Assembly: GCF_000025265.1 (NCBI RefSeq)
Contig: NC_013739.1
Span: 2,666,001 to 2,730,000 of the forward strand
Direction: 5' to 3'
DNA: 64,000 nt
From: Conexibacter woesei DSM 14684
GTDB lineage: Bacteria > Actinomycetota > Thermoleophilia > Solirubrobacterales > Solirubrobacteraceae
A program made the position numbers and the translations under genes. This document shows positions 16,918 through 25,232 of the stretch, one piece after another (within the stretch, counting starts at the first letter, position 1; every line of letters begins with the position of its first letter). A model generated the notes under the pieces. The model was not told where the DNA came from, did no database searches, and saw only the letters and a list, made by a program, of their open reading frames with translations.

Positions 16918-17778
16918 CTACACCAGTTCGCTACGACTCTCCGCGGCGGGCGCGGTCCGGGCGAGGACGGCGAGGCCTGCGAGGGCCGCGGCGAGGGCCG
17001 CCAGGGCGGCGAGGGCGCCGGCCGTGGAGGTGTGGAGGGACTCCTGCAGGAGCGTCGTGCCGAGGATCACCGAGGCGATCGGGTCGAACGCCATCGACGT
17101 CGCGATCGCCGGGGCGAGGACGCCGGTCTGGAGCGACAGCTGGCTGAGCGTCATCGACGCGTAGCCGACGACGATCAGCGCGTAGAGGTGCCAGTCGGTG
17201 AAGATCGTCAGGACGCCCTCGGTGACCTGGTCGCCGACGGTCTTCGTCAGCGCGGCGCTGAGCCCGAACAGCAGGCCGGTCGCGATCCCGAGCAGCGCGG
17301 CCTTCGGCGCCGGCGCGGCACGCCGCGCGGCGACCACGAGCACGGCGCTGATGCCGCCGAAGACGGCGGCGGCGATCAGCCACTCGCGCAGCGGCGCATC
17401 GTCGCGGCCGCCGGACGGATTCGCGACGAGCAGGAAGACGGCGAGCGCGGCGGTCACGACCGCGGCGGCGATCACGTCGGAGCGGCGGATCCGCTGCCCG
17501 GTCAGGCGCGCGCCGAGCGGCAGCGCGAAGACGACGCTGGAAACGAGCAGTGGCTGGACGACCGCGAGCCGGCCGATCGTCAGCGCGATCGCCTGCGCGA
17601 CGAAGCCGAGCGCGTCGGCGGCGATCCCGGCGAGCCAGACGGGCCGCCGCGCCATCCGCAGCAGCAGCCCGCCGCTGGAGCCCTCCGCGGCACCGGACCC
17701 GTCGAGGCCGGCCCGCTGCTGCAGCACGGTCCCAAGCGCGAACAGGAGCGCGGCCGCGAGCGCGAGCAGGATCTCCAC
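16918..17778 (-). CDS. DMT-superfamily transporter (EamA/NIPA-like)
   Basis: A 286-residue membrane protein with about nine to ten hydrophobic helices, beginning VEILLALAAALLFALGTVLQQRAG and ending in a helix before AESRSELV. The two-half arrangement with GRLAVVQPLLVSSVVFALPLGARLTG in the first half and PAIATSMAFDPIASVILGTTLLQE in the second is that of actinobacterial drug/metabolite transporters related to the NIPA magnesium-transporter family. The substrate is unknown. The GTG at 17778 is used because the first helix starts there. The gene stands between the palindrome at 16829 and the rhomboid-like gene, transcribed in the same direction as the latter with a 23-base gap. Confidence 0.85.
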   Translation of the reverse strand: MEILLALAAALLFALGTVLQQRAGLDGSGAAEGSSGGLLLRMARRPVWLAGIAADALGFVAQAIALTIGRLAVVQPLLVSSVVFALPLGARLTGQRIRRSDVIAAAVVTAALAVFLLVANPSGGRDDAPLREWLIAAAVFGGISAVLVVAARRAAPAPKAALLGIATGLLFGLSAALTKTVGDQVTEGVLTIFTDWHLYALIVVGYASMTLSQLSLQTGVLAPAIATSMAFDPIASVILGTTLLQESLHTSTAGALAALAALAAALAGLAVLARTAPAAESRSELV

Positions 17779-17801
17779 GCGGCGACCCTACCGTGCGGGC
17801 T

Positions 17802-18389
17802 CTAGCGACCGCGATCCGACAGCACGGCGACGGTGCCGCCGAGCGCCAGCGCGAAGAAGTGCTCGGTCCCGTACCAGTCGAGGTCGGTGAGGAAGACGAC
17901 GAGCGCCCCGGCGGTGGTCGCGACCGCGGCGACGTCGAGCCAGTCGCCGCGCCCCTCGCGCAGCCGCCGCACACCGCCGGCGCAGAGGACGCCGAGCTGT
18001 GCGGAGAAGACGCACGAGATCCCGTAGTCCCAGTCGTCGGCGGTCCGCTCGGCCGACCCGCTGCCGAGCGCGATCGCGGCACCGAGCAGCGCGTAGGTCA
18101 GCAGCGCGGAGCCGACGTGGCCGACGAGCGCCGCGACCCACCAGACGACCGCGCCGTAGCGCAGCAGCACGGCGGCGGTCGCCGCCGCCAGCAGCGCGAG
18201 CTGGACGAGCGGCAGGTCGTCGTCGACGATCAGCGAGCTGGACAGCATCCGCCAGACGTGGCCGGAGACGAGCGCATCGGGGCTGGAGCCGACCTCGGCC
18301 GGCGTCACGCCGAGGCCGAGCAGCTGGATCGCCGCGACGGCCGCCAGCCAGGCGAGCGCGAGTGCGAGCAGCGACCGTTGGAGCGTCAT
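17802..18389 (-). CDS. rhomboid-like membrane protein
   Basis: A 195-residue protein with about six hydrophobic helices. After TM1 comes GHVWRMLSSSLI, which resembles the L1 loop of rhomboids (W-R-x-x-S). A later segment DDWDYGISCVFSAQLGVL sits where the serine helix of rhomboid-like proteins occurs. A His lies in the last helix (TEHFFALALGG). A canonical GxSG is not present, so protease activity is uncertain. The ATG at 18389 begins MTLQRSLLALALAWLAAV directly before TM1. It probably shares a transcript with the DMT transporter downstream. Confidence 0.6.
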   Translation of the reverse strand: MTLQRSLLALALAWLAAVAAIQLLGLGVTPAEVGSSPDALVSGHVWRMLSSSLIVDDDLPLVQLALLAAATAAVLLRYGAVVWWVAALVGHVGSALLTYALLGAAIALGSGSAERTADDWDYGISCVFSAQLGVLCAGGVRRLREGRGDWLDVAAVATTAGALVVFLTDLDWYGTEHFFALALGGTVAVLSDRGR

Positions 18390-18521
18390 CGGCTCCGTTG
18401 GACGATAGCCGCGGCGGGGGAGCGGCGGGCAGGTGGCGGGCCGGGCGGGCGGCGGGCGGCGGGGCGGGCGGCGCGGCGGGCGCGCGCCGCCGGGGTGCGC
18501 CGAGCCGGTACGGTCCCGGCC

Positions 18522-18920
18522 ATGAACGACCCGCTCTTCCGGATGGTCTGCGTCCCCGCGGCGCTCGACGGCGCGCCCGACGGCTGGACCGCCGCGCTGC
18601 TGCGCGATGCCGACATCGCGCTCATGGTCGACGACAGCGGCCTCGCGGGGCTCGACGCCGTCGCGCACGCGCTCGCGCTCGAGGCGATCCCCGTCGTGCG
18701 CACGGAGCGGACGCCGGCCGAGCAGGACGAGACGGTCATCGCCCACGCCGGCTCGCTGCCGCTGATCTGGCTCGGGCCCGCGTTCAGCGAGCGCGTCCGC
18801 ACGTGGGCGCACGACCGCGGGCCGATGACGCTGCTGGTCGAGGTCGACGGCGCGCTGCCGGCGGACGAGCGCCGCCGGATCGAGCGCTTCGCAGCGCTGC
18901 TCGGCCGTCAGGCCGAGTAG
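18522..18920 (+). CDS. hypothetical protein (132 aa)
   Basis: A 132-residue soluble protein that I do not recognise, starting MNDPLFRMVCVPAALDG. It shows alternating beta/alpha character (DIALMVDDSGLAGLDAVAHALALEAIPVVRTE, SLPLIWLGPAF, GPMTLLVEVDGALP), compatible with a small Rossmann-like or TIM-barrel fragment, but no catalytic motif is visible. It is divergent from the rhomboid-like gene and convergent with the patatin-like gene. The codon pattern (high GC at third positions) supports its being a real gene. Confidence 0.6.
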   Translation: MNDPLFRMVCVPAALDGAPDGWTAALLRDADIALMVDDSGLAGLDAVAHALALEAIPVVRTERTPAEQDETVIAHAGSLPLIWLGPAFSERVRTWAHDRGPMTLLVEVDGALPADERRRIERFAALLGRQAE

Positions 18921-18940
18921 CACGACGCACCGGCGCGGCG

Positions 18941-20203
18941 CTAGGCCGGAACCGCCGCGGGCCTGCGCCGCGGCCGTCGGCGGCGCCGCTCGCCGAACGA
19001 GGCGAGGTCTGCTGGCTCGCGCGTGACGGCGGGCTCCGTCGCGTCACGCCAGACGCCGGGATGCGAGCGCATCCAGCGGGCGGCGTCGCGCCGCCCGGCG
19101 GTAACGAGCGCATCGACGTGCTCGGGTGTGAGGGCGAGGATCGACAGCAGGTCCCCGCCGGTGTCGGCGCGGCCGCGCAGCAGCCGGCCGAGCAGCGCCG
19201 TCTCGGGCCGTCCCGCGGCGCGCACGCCGCCGTACCGGCGCCCGAACGCCTCCTGCGCCAACGGACCGAGCGGACGTCCGTGGCGCGGAGCGACGAACGC
19301 GTACGGGATCGCGCCGTCGCGGCGCCCCTCGGCCGCCGCCAGCTCGTTGGACGCCGCGAGGCGCTGCACGTCGCCGGCGATGTGGTCGACGAGCAGACCG
19401 TCGAGCATGTTCGCGATCACGTCGACGAGGCGCCGCGACGGAGCGCCGCGGGCGGCGAACGGCGCTTCCGGCGGCTCGCAGCCGACGACGACCAGCCGTT
19501 GCGCGCCGAGCGCACGTGCCGGTGCGAGCGGCCTGGTGAGGCGCGTCGCGCCGTCCGCGTACCAACCGCGCGCCTGCTCGGGCTCCTCGACGTGCGCGGC
19601 CGGCTGCACGAGCGGGATCGCCGCCGATGCCTGCACGTGCTCGCTCGTCAGCCGGGTCGGGAGGTACCGCAGGTCGTCGTCGTCCGGCGGTGCGCCGCGG
19701 GTCGCGGACTCGACGAACGCCAGCGGCAGACCGGTCGCGAGCTGCGTCGCGACGACGCAGACGGCGTCGAGCGTCCCGGACGCGACGTTACGGTGGACCG
19801 CATCCCAGTCGAGGTGACGGTCGAGATAGCACTTCAGCGGCTGCGGGTCGAGCAGGCCGCCGGCGCGGATCCCGGGCAGGCCGAGGGCGTCGCCTGCGAG
19901 GCGCGCGAGCGTCAGCGGCAGGGTGGAGAAGCGCAGCGAGCCGGCGGCATCGTCGCGCGCGAGACGCTGCCAGCGTTCGATCGCCAGCTCGACCTGCACG
20001 GCCGCGGGCAGGTGCGCGAGCGATCCGAGCAGCGCGGCGTTGACCGCGCCGGCGCCCGCGCCGCAGAGGACGGTGACCGCCTCGCCGCGCCGCTCCAGCT
20101 CGGGCAGCACGACCGAGAGCGCGCCGATCTCGTAAGCCCCGCGGGCACCGGTCGCTGTGAGGACGAGCGCGACGCCGCGGCGGCTAGGCATGCGTGTGGA
20201 CAT
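18941..20203 (-). CDS. patatin-like protein lacking the catalytic serine
   Basis: A 420-residue protein with the patatin fold: N-terminal ALVLTATGARGAYEIGAL (the GARGAY block is typical, but the usual GGGG is TATG), the elbow VLCGAGAGAVNAA, and the acid motif in WYADGATRL. In active patatins the elbow is G-x-S-x-G; here it is G48-A-G50-A-G52, so the nucleophile is glycine. The DNA is clear (GGC codon). The frame is intact. The ATG at 20203 is chosen because GGAGG lies 7 bases upstream; it overlaps the end of the upstream SDR gene by 20 bases. Coupling to a fatty-acyl/thioester-reductase-like gene suggests a lipid context, but hydrolysis is unlikely. Confidence 0.82.
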   Translation of the reverse strand: MSTRMPSRRGVALVLTATGARGAYEIGALSVVLPELERRGEAVTVLCGAGAGAVNAALLGSLAHLPAAVQVELAIERWQRLARDDAAGSLRFSTLPLTLARLAGDALGLPGIRAGGLLDPQPLKCYLDRHLDWDAVHRNVASGTLDAVCVVATQLATGLPLAFVESATRGAPPDDDDLRYLPTRLTSEHVQASAAIPLVQPAAHVEEPEQARGWYADGATRLTRPLAPARALGAQRLVVVGCEPPEAPFAARGAPSRRLVDVIANMLDGLLVDHIAGDVQRLAASNELAAAEGRRDGAIPYAFVAPRHGRPLGPLAQEAFGRRYGGVRAAGRPETALLGRLLRGRADTGGDLLSILALTPEHVDALVTAGRRDAARWMRSHPGVWRDATEPAVTREPADLASFGERRRRRPRRRPAAVPA

Positions 20204-21416
20204 GCTCGAGCCTCCGCTCGTGGACGTGCGGCGCGTGCAGCCGGCGCTCGCGGTGCAGCGCCTCACGTGCGGCGTCGACGCGCGACAGCGGCCGTTCGCC
20301 CCAGTGCGCGGCGACCGCGTAGTCGACGAGGCGCTGGAAGTAGTCGTGCAGCGGCGGCATGTGGATGCCCTCCCGCGTGAGCGCCGCGTGCGCGCGCCGC
20401 GTGTCGTAGTGCGTCCGCAGAGCGAAGTAGGGGAAGAAGACCTCGCTGCGCTTCAGCCAGCGACGTCGCGCGCCCGTGCTGCTGTGAAGCAACGCGCGGT
20501 GGACGGTGCGGCGGTAGAGCGCCGGGGCGACGGCGAGCGGGCGGCGGCGCTCGAACGCGTCAGCGGAGAGGTCGAGCAGCTCGCCGACGCTGCTGGCGTC
20601 GGGGCCGGCCGCGAGGCTGTACGTCTCGCCTGAAGCACCCGCCCGCCCCGCCAGCGTGAAGATCGCGTCGGCGACGTAGTCGACCGGCACGACGTCGACC
20701 GGCGACGCGCGCCGGGCAGGCATCACCGGCAGCGTCGCGCCCTTCGCGAACGCCTTCAGCGGCGCGTAGATGACGTTGAACGCCGGCGTCCAGCCGCTGC
20801 GTCGCTCGCCGACGACGATGCTGGGGCGGAAGATCTGCAACGGCAGCCGGTCGGCATAGGAGCGCACGAGGCGCTCGGCCTCCCATTTGGTCTGCTCGTA
20901 CGTGTTGCGGAAGCGCTGGCCGAGGTCGAGGTCGTCCTCGCCGAACGTGCCGCTGTGGGTGCCGCCGACGTACGCGGTCGAGACGTGCGAGAAGCCGCGC
21001 AGCCCGCCGTGGGCGTGGCAGTGCTCGGCCAGTTCGAGCATCGCCTGGGTGCCGGCGACGTTGATCGCCCGCGCCTCGTCCAACGGCAGCGTGAACTCGA
21101 CCGAGGCGGCCGCGTGGACGATCTCGGTGACCTCCTGGGCGAGCACGCCCCGTTGGACGGCCGAGAGGCCCAGGCCTGGCGCCTGCAGGTCCGCGCGCAC
21201 CGCCACGAGCCGATCGTCGAACCGGCTCGCCCACGGCACGACCTCGCGCGCGGCCGCACGCAGCCGCGCCGTCGCCTCCTGCTCGTCGCTTGCGCGCACG
21301 AGCGCGTAGACGGTGCGGTCGGTCCGCTCGAGGTATCGCGCCAGCAGCTCCATCCCGAGGAACCCGGTCGCGCCGGTCAAGAGCACGGGGCCGCGCTCGG
21401 TGTCCGTCATCGTCAT
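20184..21416 (-). CDS. NAD-dependent extended SDR, thioester-reductase / acyl-reductase type
   Basis: A 410-residue extended short-chain dehydrogenase of the NAD-binding_4 (male sterility/thioester reductase) type. The cofactor motif is LLTGATGFLGMELLARYL at the N-terminus. VHAAASVEFTLPLDEARAINVAGT and the catalytic Ser with YxxxK in HVSTAYVGG ... NTYEQTKWEAE follow. A C-terminal region (about 300-400) binds the acyl group in relatives. Such enzymes reduce acyl-thioesters to aldehydes or alcohols. I chose the ATG at 21416, preceded by AGGAAGAG; a second in-frame ATG lies at 21410. The downstream patatin-like gene overlaps it, so the two form an operon. The substrate is unknown. Confidence 0.82.
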   Translation of the reverse strand: MTMTDTERGPVLLTGATGFLGMELLARYLERTDRTVYALVRASDEQEATARLRAAAREVVPWASRFDDRLVAVRADLQAPGLGLSAVQRGVLAQEVTEIVHAAASVEFTLPLDEARAINVAGTQAMLELAEHCHAHGGLRGFSHVSTAYVGGTHSGTFGEDDLDLGQRFRNTYEQTKWEAERLVRSYADRLPLQIFRPSIVVGERRSGWTPAFNVIYAPLKAFAKGATLPVMPARRASPVDVVPVDYVADAIFTLAGRAGASGETYSLAAGPDASSVGELLDLSADAFERRRPLAVAPALYRRTVHRALLHSSTGARRRWLKRSEVFFPYFALRTHYDTRRAHAALTREGIHMPPLHDYFQRLVDYAVAAHWGERPLSRVDAAREALHRERRLHAPHVHERRLEHVHTHA

Positions 21417-21552
21417 GTTGCTCTCTTCCTGTGGAACGATCTGGAGGGCGACCTCGCGCTGTGGCAACGGCGAGCGAAGTCGGCGGCGTCGTCGCATCGC
21501 GACGCCGGCCACCACCTCTACAGGGATGCTTGCACAGATCCGGTGCGTTACG

Positions 21553-21574
21553 CCGAAAATAAGAAAATTCTCGG
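21553..21574. promoter_or_regulatory. AT-rich inverted repeat between glmS and the SDR gene
   Basis: In the 172-base gap between the glmS stop and the SDR start lies an unusually AT-rich patch with 8-base arms CCGAAAAT and ATTCTCGG (7 of 8 paired) around AAGAAA. It lies 15 bases past the glmS stop and about 140 bases before the SDR start, so it may be a weak terminator of glmS or an operator for the SDR/patatin operon. The rest of the gap shows nothing I can name. Confidence 0.4.
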
Positions 21575-21588
21575 ACTGCGGGTCCAGC

Positions 21589-23478
21589 TCACTCGACCGT
21601 GACGGTCTTGGCGAGGTTGCGCGGCTGGTCGACGTCGAGCCCGCGCAGCCGCGCGACGCGGTAGGCGAGCAGTTGGAGCGGGATGACGGCGAGCAGCGGC
21701 GCCAGCATCCAGTCGGTCGCGGGGACGGCGACGATCTCGTCGGCGTGCTCCTGCAGCTCGTCGTTGCCGGCGGTCGCGACGGCGATCACGTGTGCGCCGC
21801 GGACGCGCACCTCCTGGATGTTCGAGATCAGCTTCTCCAGCACGGGCGAGTCGGTCGCGACGCAGACGACGGGGGTGTCGTCGTCGAGCAGCGCGATCGG
21901 GCCGTGCTTCATCTCGCCGGCGGCGTACGCGTCCGTCGCGATGTAGGAGATCTCCTTCAGCTTCAGCGCGCCTTCGAGCGCGACCGGGAGGCCGATGTGG
22001 CGGCCGAGGTAGAGGAAGAACTCCGCCTTGTAGTGGCGCCGCGCGATCGCCTGGACGTCGTCGTCGCCGCGCTCCAGCAGCGCCGCGACGGAACCGGGCA
22101 CGCGCTTCAGCTCCGCGATCAGCTCGCGCAGCCGCGCCGCCGGCAGCGTCCCGCGCAGCTCGGCGAGCCGCAGCGCGAGCAGGTACATCGCGGCGACCTG
22201 CGCGACGAACGTCTTCGTCGCGGCGACGCCGATCTCCAGCCCCGCGCGCGTGAAGAGGACGCCGTCGGCGTCGCGGGTGACCTGCGAGCCCATCACGTTC
22301 GTGATCGCCAGCACCGTCGCGCCGCTCTCTCTCGCGAGCCGCATCGCGGCGAGAGTGTCGGCCGTCTCGCCCGACTGCGAGATCCCGACGACGAGGTCGT
22401 ACGGGCCGACGACCGGATCGCGGTAGCGGTACTCGGACGCGATGTCCATCTCGACCGGGACCCGCGCCCACCGCTCGATCGCGTAGCGGCCGATCAGGCC
22501 CGCGTGGTAGGAGGTCCCGCAGGCGACGACGACGATCCGCCGCACGTCGCGCAGGAAGGCGTCGTCGATCGCGCCGAGGTCGCCGAGGTCGACGCCGACG
22601 CCGCGCGCCGTGCGGTCGGCGATCGTCTCGGCGATCGCCTGCGGCTGCTCGTGGATCTCCTTCAGCATGAACGTCTCGTAGCCGCCCTTCTCGGCGGTCT
22701 CGGCGTCCCAGTCGACCTCGACGATCTCGCGCTCGACCACCTCCCCGGTCGCCGCGGAGCGGAACTCGGCGCCGTCCGGGCGCAGCACGACCAGCTCGCC
22801 GTTCTCGATGAACTGGACCTGGCGCGTGTGCTCCAGGAACGCGGGCACGGCGGAGGCGAGGAACTGCTCGCCGTCGCCGCGCCCGACGACGAGCGGGCAC
22901 TCGCGCCGCGCGCCGACGAGCACGCCCGGCTCGCCGGTCGCCATCGCGACGAACGCGAAGTGGCCGACCAGCTCGCCGTACGCCGCCTGGACCGCCGCGG
23001 GCAGGTCGCCGTCGTAGTGACGCGCGATCACGTGCGCGATCACCTCCGCGTCGGTCTCCGAGGCGAAGGCGCAGCCGCGCGCGGTCAGCTCGCGCTTGAG
23101 CGTCAGGTAGTTCTCGACGATCCCGTTGACGACGATGTGGATCCGTCCCGCCTCGTCCATGTGCGGGTGCGCGTTGCGCTCGCAGACGCGGCCGTGGGTC
23201 GCCCAGCGCGTGTGGCCGATGCCGGTGCTCGGCTCGGCGACCGCGACCGCCGTCGCGGAGCCGTTCGACCCGGCGCCGGCGCCGTTGCCGTTCGCCGCGC
23301 GCGCGACCGCGCTGCGCAGCGCCTGCAGGTTCCCGACCGCTCGCACCGAGTCGAGCCGGTCGGCAAAGAGGGTGGCGATGCCCGCGCTGTCGTAGCCGCG
23401 GTACTCGAGCCGCTCGAGCGCGGCGAGCAGCAGACCCTGGACCGGCCGGGCGCCGACGTAGCCGACGATGCCGCACAT
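21589..23478 (-). CDS. glmS: glutamine--fructose-6-phosphate aminotransferase (isomerizing)
   Basis: A 629-residue enzyme making glucosamine 6-phosphate from fructose 6-phosphate and glutamine. The N-terminal glutaminase has the nucleophile Cys2 (MCGIVGYVG), RLEYRGYDSAG and GHTRWATHG. Two SIS domains follow (VACGTSYHAGLIGRYAIE, GISQSGETADTLAAMR). The C-terminus DQPRNLAKTVTVE is classical. A Gly/Asn/Ala-rich insertion of about 20 residues precedes GHTRWATHG and explains the slightly high length. Its product feeds UDP-GlcNAc and UDP-GalNAc, which are relevant to the adjacent PelF locus, although glmS is also a general cell-wall gene. The start is divergent from the secreted-protein gene and its regulatory element. 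Confidence 0.96.
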   Translation of the reverse strand: MCGIVGYVGARPVQGLLLAALERLEYRGYDSAGIATLFADRLDSVRAVGNLQALRSAVARAANGNGAGAGSNGSATAVAVAEPSTGIGHTRWATHGRVCERNAHPHMDEAGRIHIVVNGIVENYLTLKRELTARGCAFASETDAEVIAHVIARHYDGDLPAAVQAAYGELVGHFAFVAMATGEPGVLVGARRECPLVVGRGDGEQFLASAVPAFLEHTRQVQFIENGELVVLRPDGAEFRSAATGEVVEREIVEVDWDAETAEKGGYETFMLKEIHEQPQAIAETIADRTARGVGVDLGDLGAIDDAFLRDVRRIVVVACGTSYHAGLIGRYAIERWARVPVEMDIASEYRYRDPVVGPYDLVVGISQSGETADTLAAMRLARESGATVLAITNVMGSQVTRDADGVLFTRAGLEIGVAATKTFVAQVAAMYLLALRLAELRGTLPAARLRELIAELKRVPGSVAALLERGDDDVQAIARRHYKAEFFLYLGRHIGLPVALEGALKLKEISYIATDAYAAGEMKHGPIALLDDDTPVVCVATDSPVLEKLISNIQEVRVRGAHVIAVATAGNDELQEHADEIVAVPATDWMLAPLLAVIPLQLLAYRVARLRGLDVDQPRNLAKTVTVE

Positions 23479-23581
23479 GGGGAACCTCCGTGTCAGACGT
23501 GCTTCTCCGGCGAACCGTAGCGCCGTCTCGGCGGCCGACGGTATGAGCCGCGCATGAGCAGATCGGCGCCGCCGAGCGGGC

Positions 23582-23623
23582 GTTCAAACGGCTGAACGCG
23601 CAATGGGCCACCCGCCCCATTGG
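23582..23623 (+). promoter_or_regulatory. shared two-dyad element, copy A
   Basis: A 42-base element. GTTCA and TGAAC form a dyad spaced by 6 bases, then GCGCAATG, ten bases, and CCCATTGG; CAATG and CATTG form a second dyad spaced by 12. It ends 34 bases before the GTG of the secreted-protein gene. Near-identical architecture occurs at 26768-26808 and 31811-31852. It may be a response-regulator operator or an alternative-sigma promoter (TGAAC and CCCATTGG are 18 bases apart in all three copies). Confidence 0.75.
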
Positions 23624-23657
23624 CCAGCGCGGCAGGCTCCCGCATCATGGAGGACTC

Positions 23658-24578
23658 GTGCGAACGAGACCGCTCACCTCGTGCCTGTTGCTCACATGCG
23701 CCGTCGGCGTCGGGACCACGGCCTCCGCGGCGTCGGCCGCCGCGCCGCCGCCGCTGCCCGGGCCGCCGCCCGGCGCCGGCGCCGGCTTCCCGCTCCCGCC
23801 CGGCGGGCAGTCGCCACCGGCGCCCGCGCACGGTCCCAACACCGCGATCCCAGCCTCCGGCGACGGCCCCGCGCTCGCCGCCGGCAGCGCGGAAGTGGCC
23901 GCGACCGGTCGGCTGACGCTGCGCGTCGTCTGCCGCGCGAGCGGGCGCGCGAGCCTGAACGTCGCCGCGCTGCGCGCGCCGACGCTGGCGCAGGCGGCGT
24001 ACCGCTGCCGCGGCGGCCACGCCGCGGTGCCGCTGCGGATCACGCCCGGCGACGCGCGGCGGCTGACGCGGATCAGCCCCGCGGTCGGGCGCGTGACGCT
24101 GCGCCAGGGGAACGCGACGACGCGCGTCTCGATCGCGCTCGCCGCCGCCGGCCGCTCGTCCTCGCCCGGCGTCTGGTCCGACGGCGGGCTCCAGTGCTTC
24201 TCGCCGGGTCCGTCGCAGGCGTACCTGGTGGCGCCGAACTTCACCGTGACACCGTCGACGTCGATCGACATCCGTCCGTGGGTCGCCACCTACACCGCCG
24301 GCGGCGGCTGGCGCTGGCTCGGCGTCGACGGCCGCAACGCCAGCCGCTGGTACCGGCTGACCGCGACGCCGCGAGGGGTCGCGCAGTGGCTCGACCCGAC
24401 CGGCGCGCTGAACCCGTGGACGTGGGGGCCGATCGACGTCCCGGCGGGGGAGGGGCTGTCCGCGATCGGGGTCTTCGAGATCGTCTACTGGTACGGCGGG
24501 CGCCCGACGTACCTGTGGAAGTACACGAACTCGTTCGTCGCCGCGCAGACGGCCGGTGCGTACTGCACCTACCCCTGA
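23658..24578 (+). CDS. secreted protein of unknown function (306 aa)
   Basis: A 306-residue exported protein with signal peptide MRTRPLTSCLLLTCAVGVGTTASA. A Pro/Gly/Ala-rich linker (about residues 26-75) is followed by a beta-rich stretch with two Cys (RLTLRVVCRASGR, QAAYRCRGG) and a C-terminal Trp/Tyr-rich domain (IDIRPWVATYTAGGGWRWLGVDG, WYGGRPTYLWKYTNSF) with Cys near both ends (GLQCFSPGPSQ, GAYCTYP). I recognise no family. The GTG start is preceded by GGAGGA. The shared two-dyad element lies directly upstream, tying it to the PelF and Agd3-like units, so an extracellular-matrix or cell-surface role is a reasonable inference. Confidence 0.8.
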   Translation: MRTRPLTSCLLLTCAVGVGTTASAASAAAPPPLPGPPPGAGAGFPLPPGGQSPPAPAHGPNTAIPASGDGPALAAGSAEVAATGRLTLRVVCRASGRASLNVAALRAPTLAQAAYRCRGGHAAVPLRITPGDARRLTRISPAVGRVTLRQGNATTRVSIALAAAGRSSSPGVWSDGGLQCFSPGPSQAYLVAPNFTVTPSTSIDIRPWVATYTAGGGWRWLGVDGRNASRWYRLTATPRGVAQWLDPTGALNPWTWGPIDVPAGEGLSAIGVFEIVYWYGGRPTYLWKYTNSFVAAQTAGAYCTYP

Positions 24579-24584
24579 GAGAAC

Positions 24585-25232
24585 TCAGAGGATCTCGTCG
24601 CGCACGGCCCGCACCGCCGCCTGGATGCGGTTGGCGACGTGGAGCTTGGTGAGGATGCTGGAGATGTGGTTCTTGACCGTGTGGGGGCTGATGAACAGCT
24701 CCTGCGCGATCGCGGCGTTGTCCATCCCGCCGGCGACGAGCCGCAGCACCTCCTGCTCGCGCGGCGACAGCTGCGCCCTGGCGCGCGCGGCGGTCTGCCG
24801 TCCGCTCGCGCGCATCCGCGCGAGCATCGTCGCCGCCACGCGTGGCGAGAGGACGGCGTCGCCGGCGGCGACGGCGGTCACGCCCGCGACGATCGTCTCG
24901 ATCGGCGCGTCCTTGAGCAGATAGCCGCAGCCGCCCGCGAGCACCGCGTCGGTCAGGTCGTCGTCGGCCTCCGAGACGGTCAGCACGAGCACCGCCGTGC
25001 CGGGAGCGCATTCGGCGATCCGCCGGATCGCGTCTATCCCCGAGCCGTCCGGCAGGTCGAGGTCGACGATCGCGACGTCGGGCGCGCAGCGCTCGACCAG
25101 CTGCACGCCGGCCGCGACGGTCGGGGCGTCGCCCTCGACGACGAGGCCGTGCTCGGCCAGCAGCTCCCGCAGACCCGAGCGGAAGATCGTGTGATCGTCG
25201 ATCAGCACGGTCGTGATCGCGGCCGCGGTCAC
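24585..25232 (-). CDS. NarL/FixJ-family response regulator (RR1)
   Basis: A 215-residue two-component regulator. The receiver domain is complete: acidic pair in VLIDDHTIF, phosphoacceptor Asp in VAIVDLDLPDGSG, Thr in VLVLTVSEADD, Lys in YLLKDAP. A LuxR-type helix-turn-helix (LSPREQEVLRLVAGGMDNAAIAQELFISPHTVKNHISSILTKL) occupies about residues 150-210. The GTG start overlaps the stop of the second regulator by GTGA. It is the last gene of a histidine kinase-RR2-RR1 unit. It is a candidate for binding the GTTCA/TGAAC dyads found upstream of the neighbouring secreted-protein and polysaccharide genes; that link is inference. Confidence 0.93.
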   Translation of the reverse strand: MTAAAITTVLIDDHTIFRSGLRELLAEHGLVVEGDAPTVAAGVQLVERCAPDVAIVDLDLPDGSGIDAIRRIAECAPGTAVLVLTVSEADDDLTDAVLAGGCGYLLKDAPIETIVAGVTAVAAGDAVLSPRVAATMLARMRASGRQTAARARAQLSPREQEVLRLVAGGMDNAAIAQELFISPHTVKNHISSILTKLHVANRIQAAVRAVRDEIL

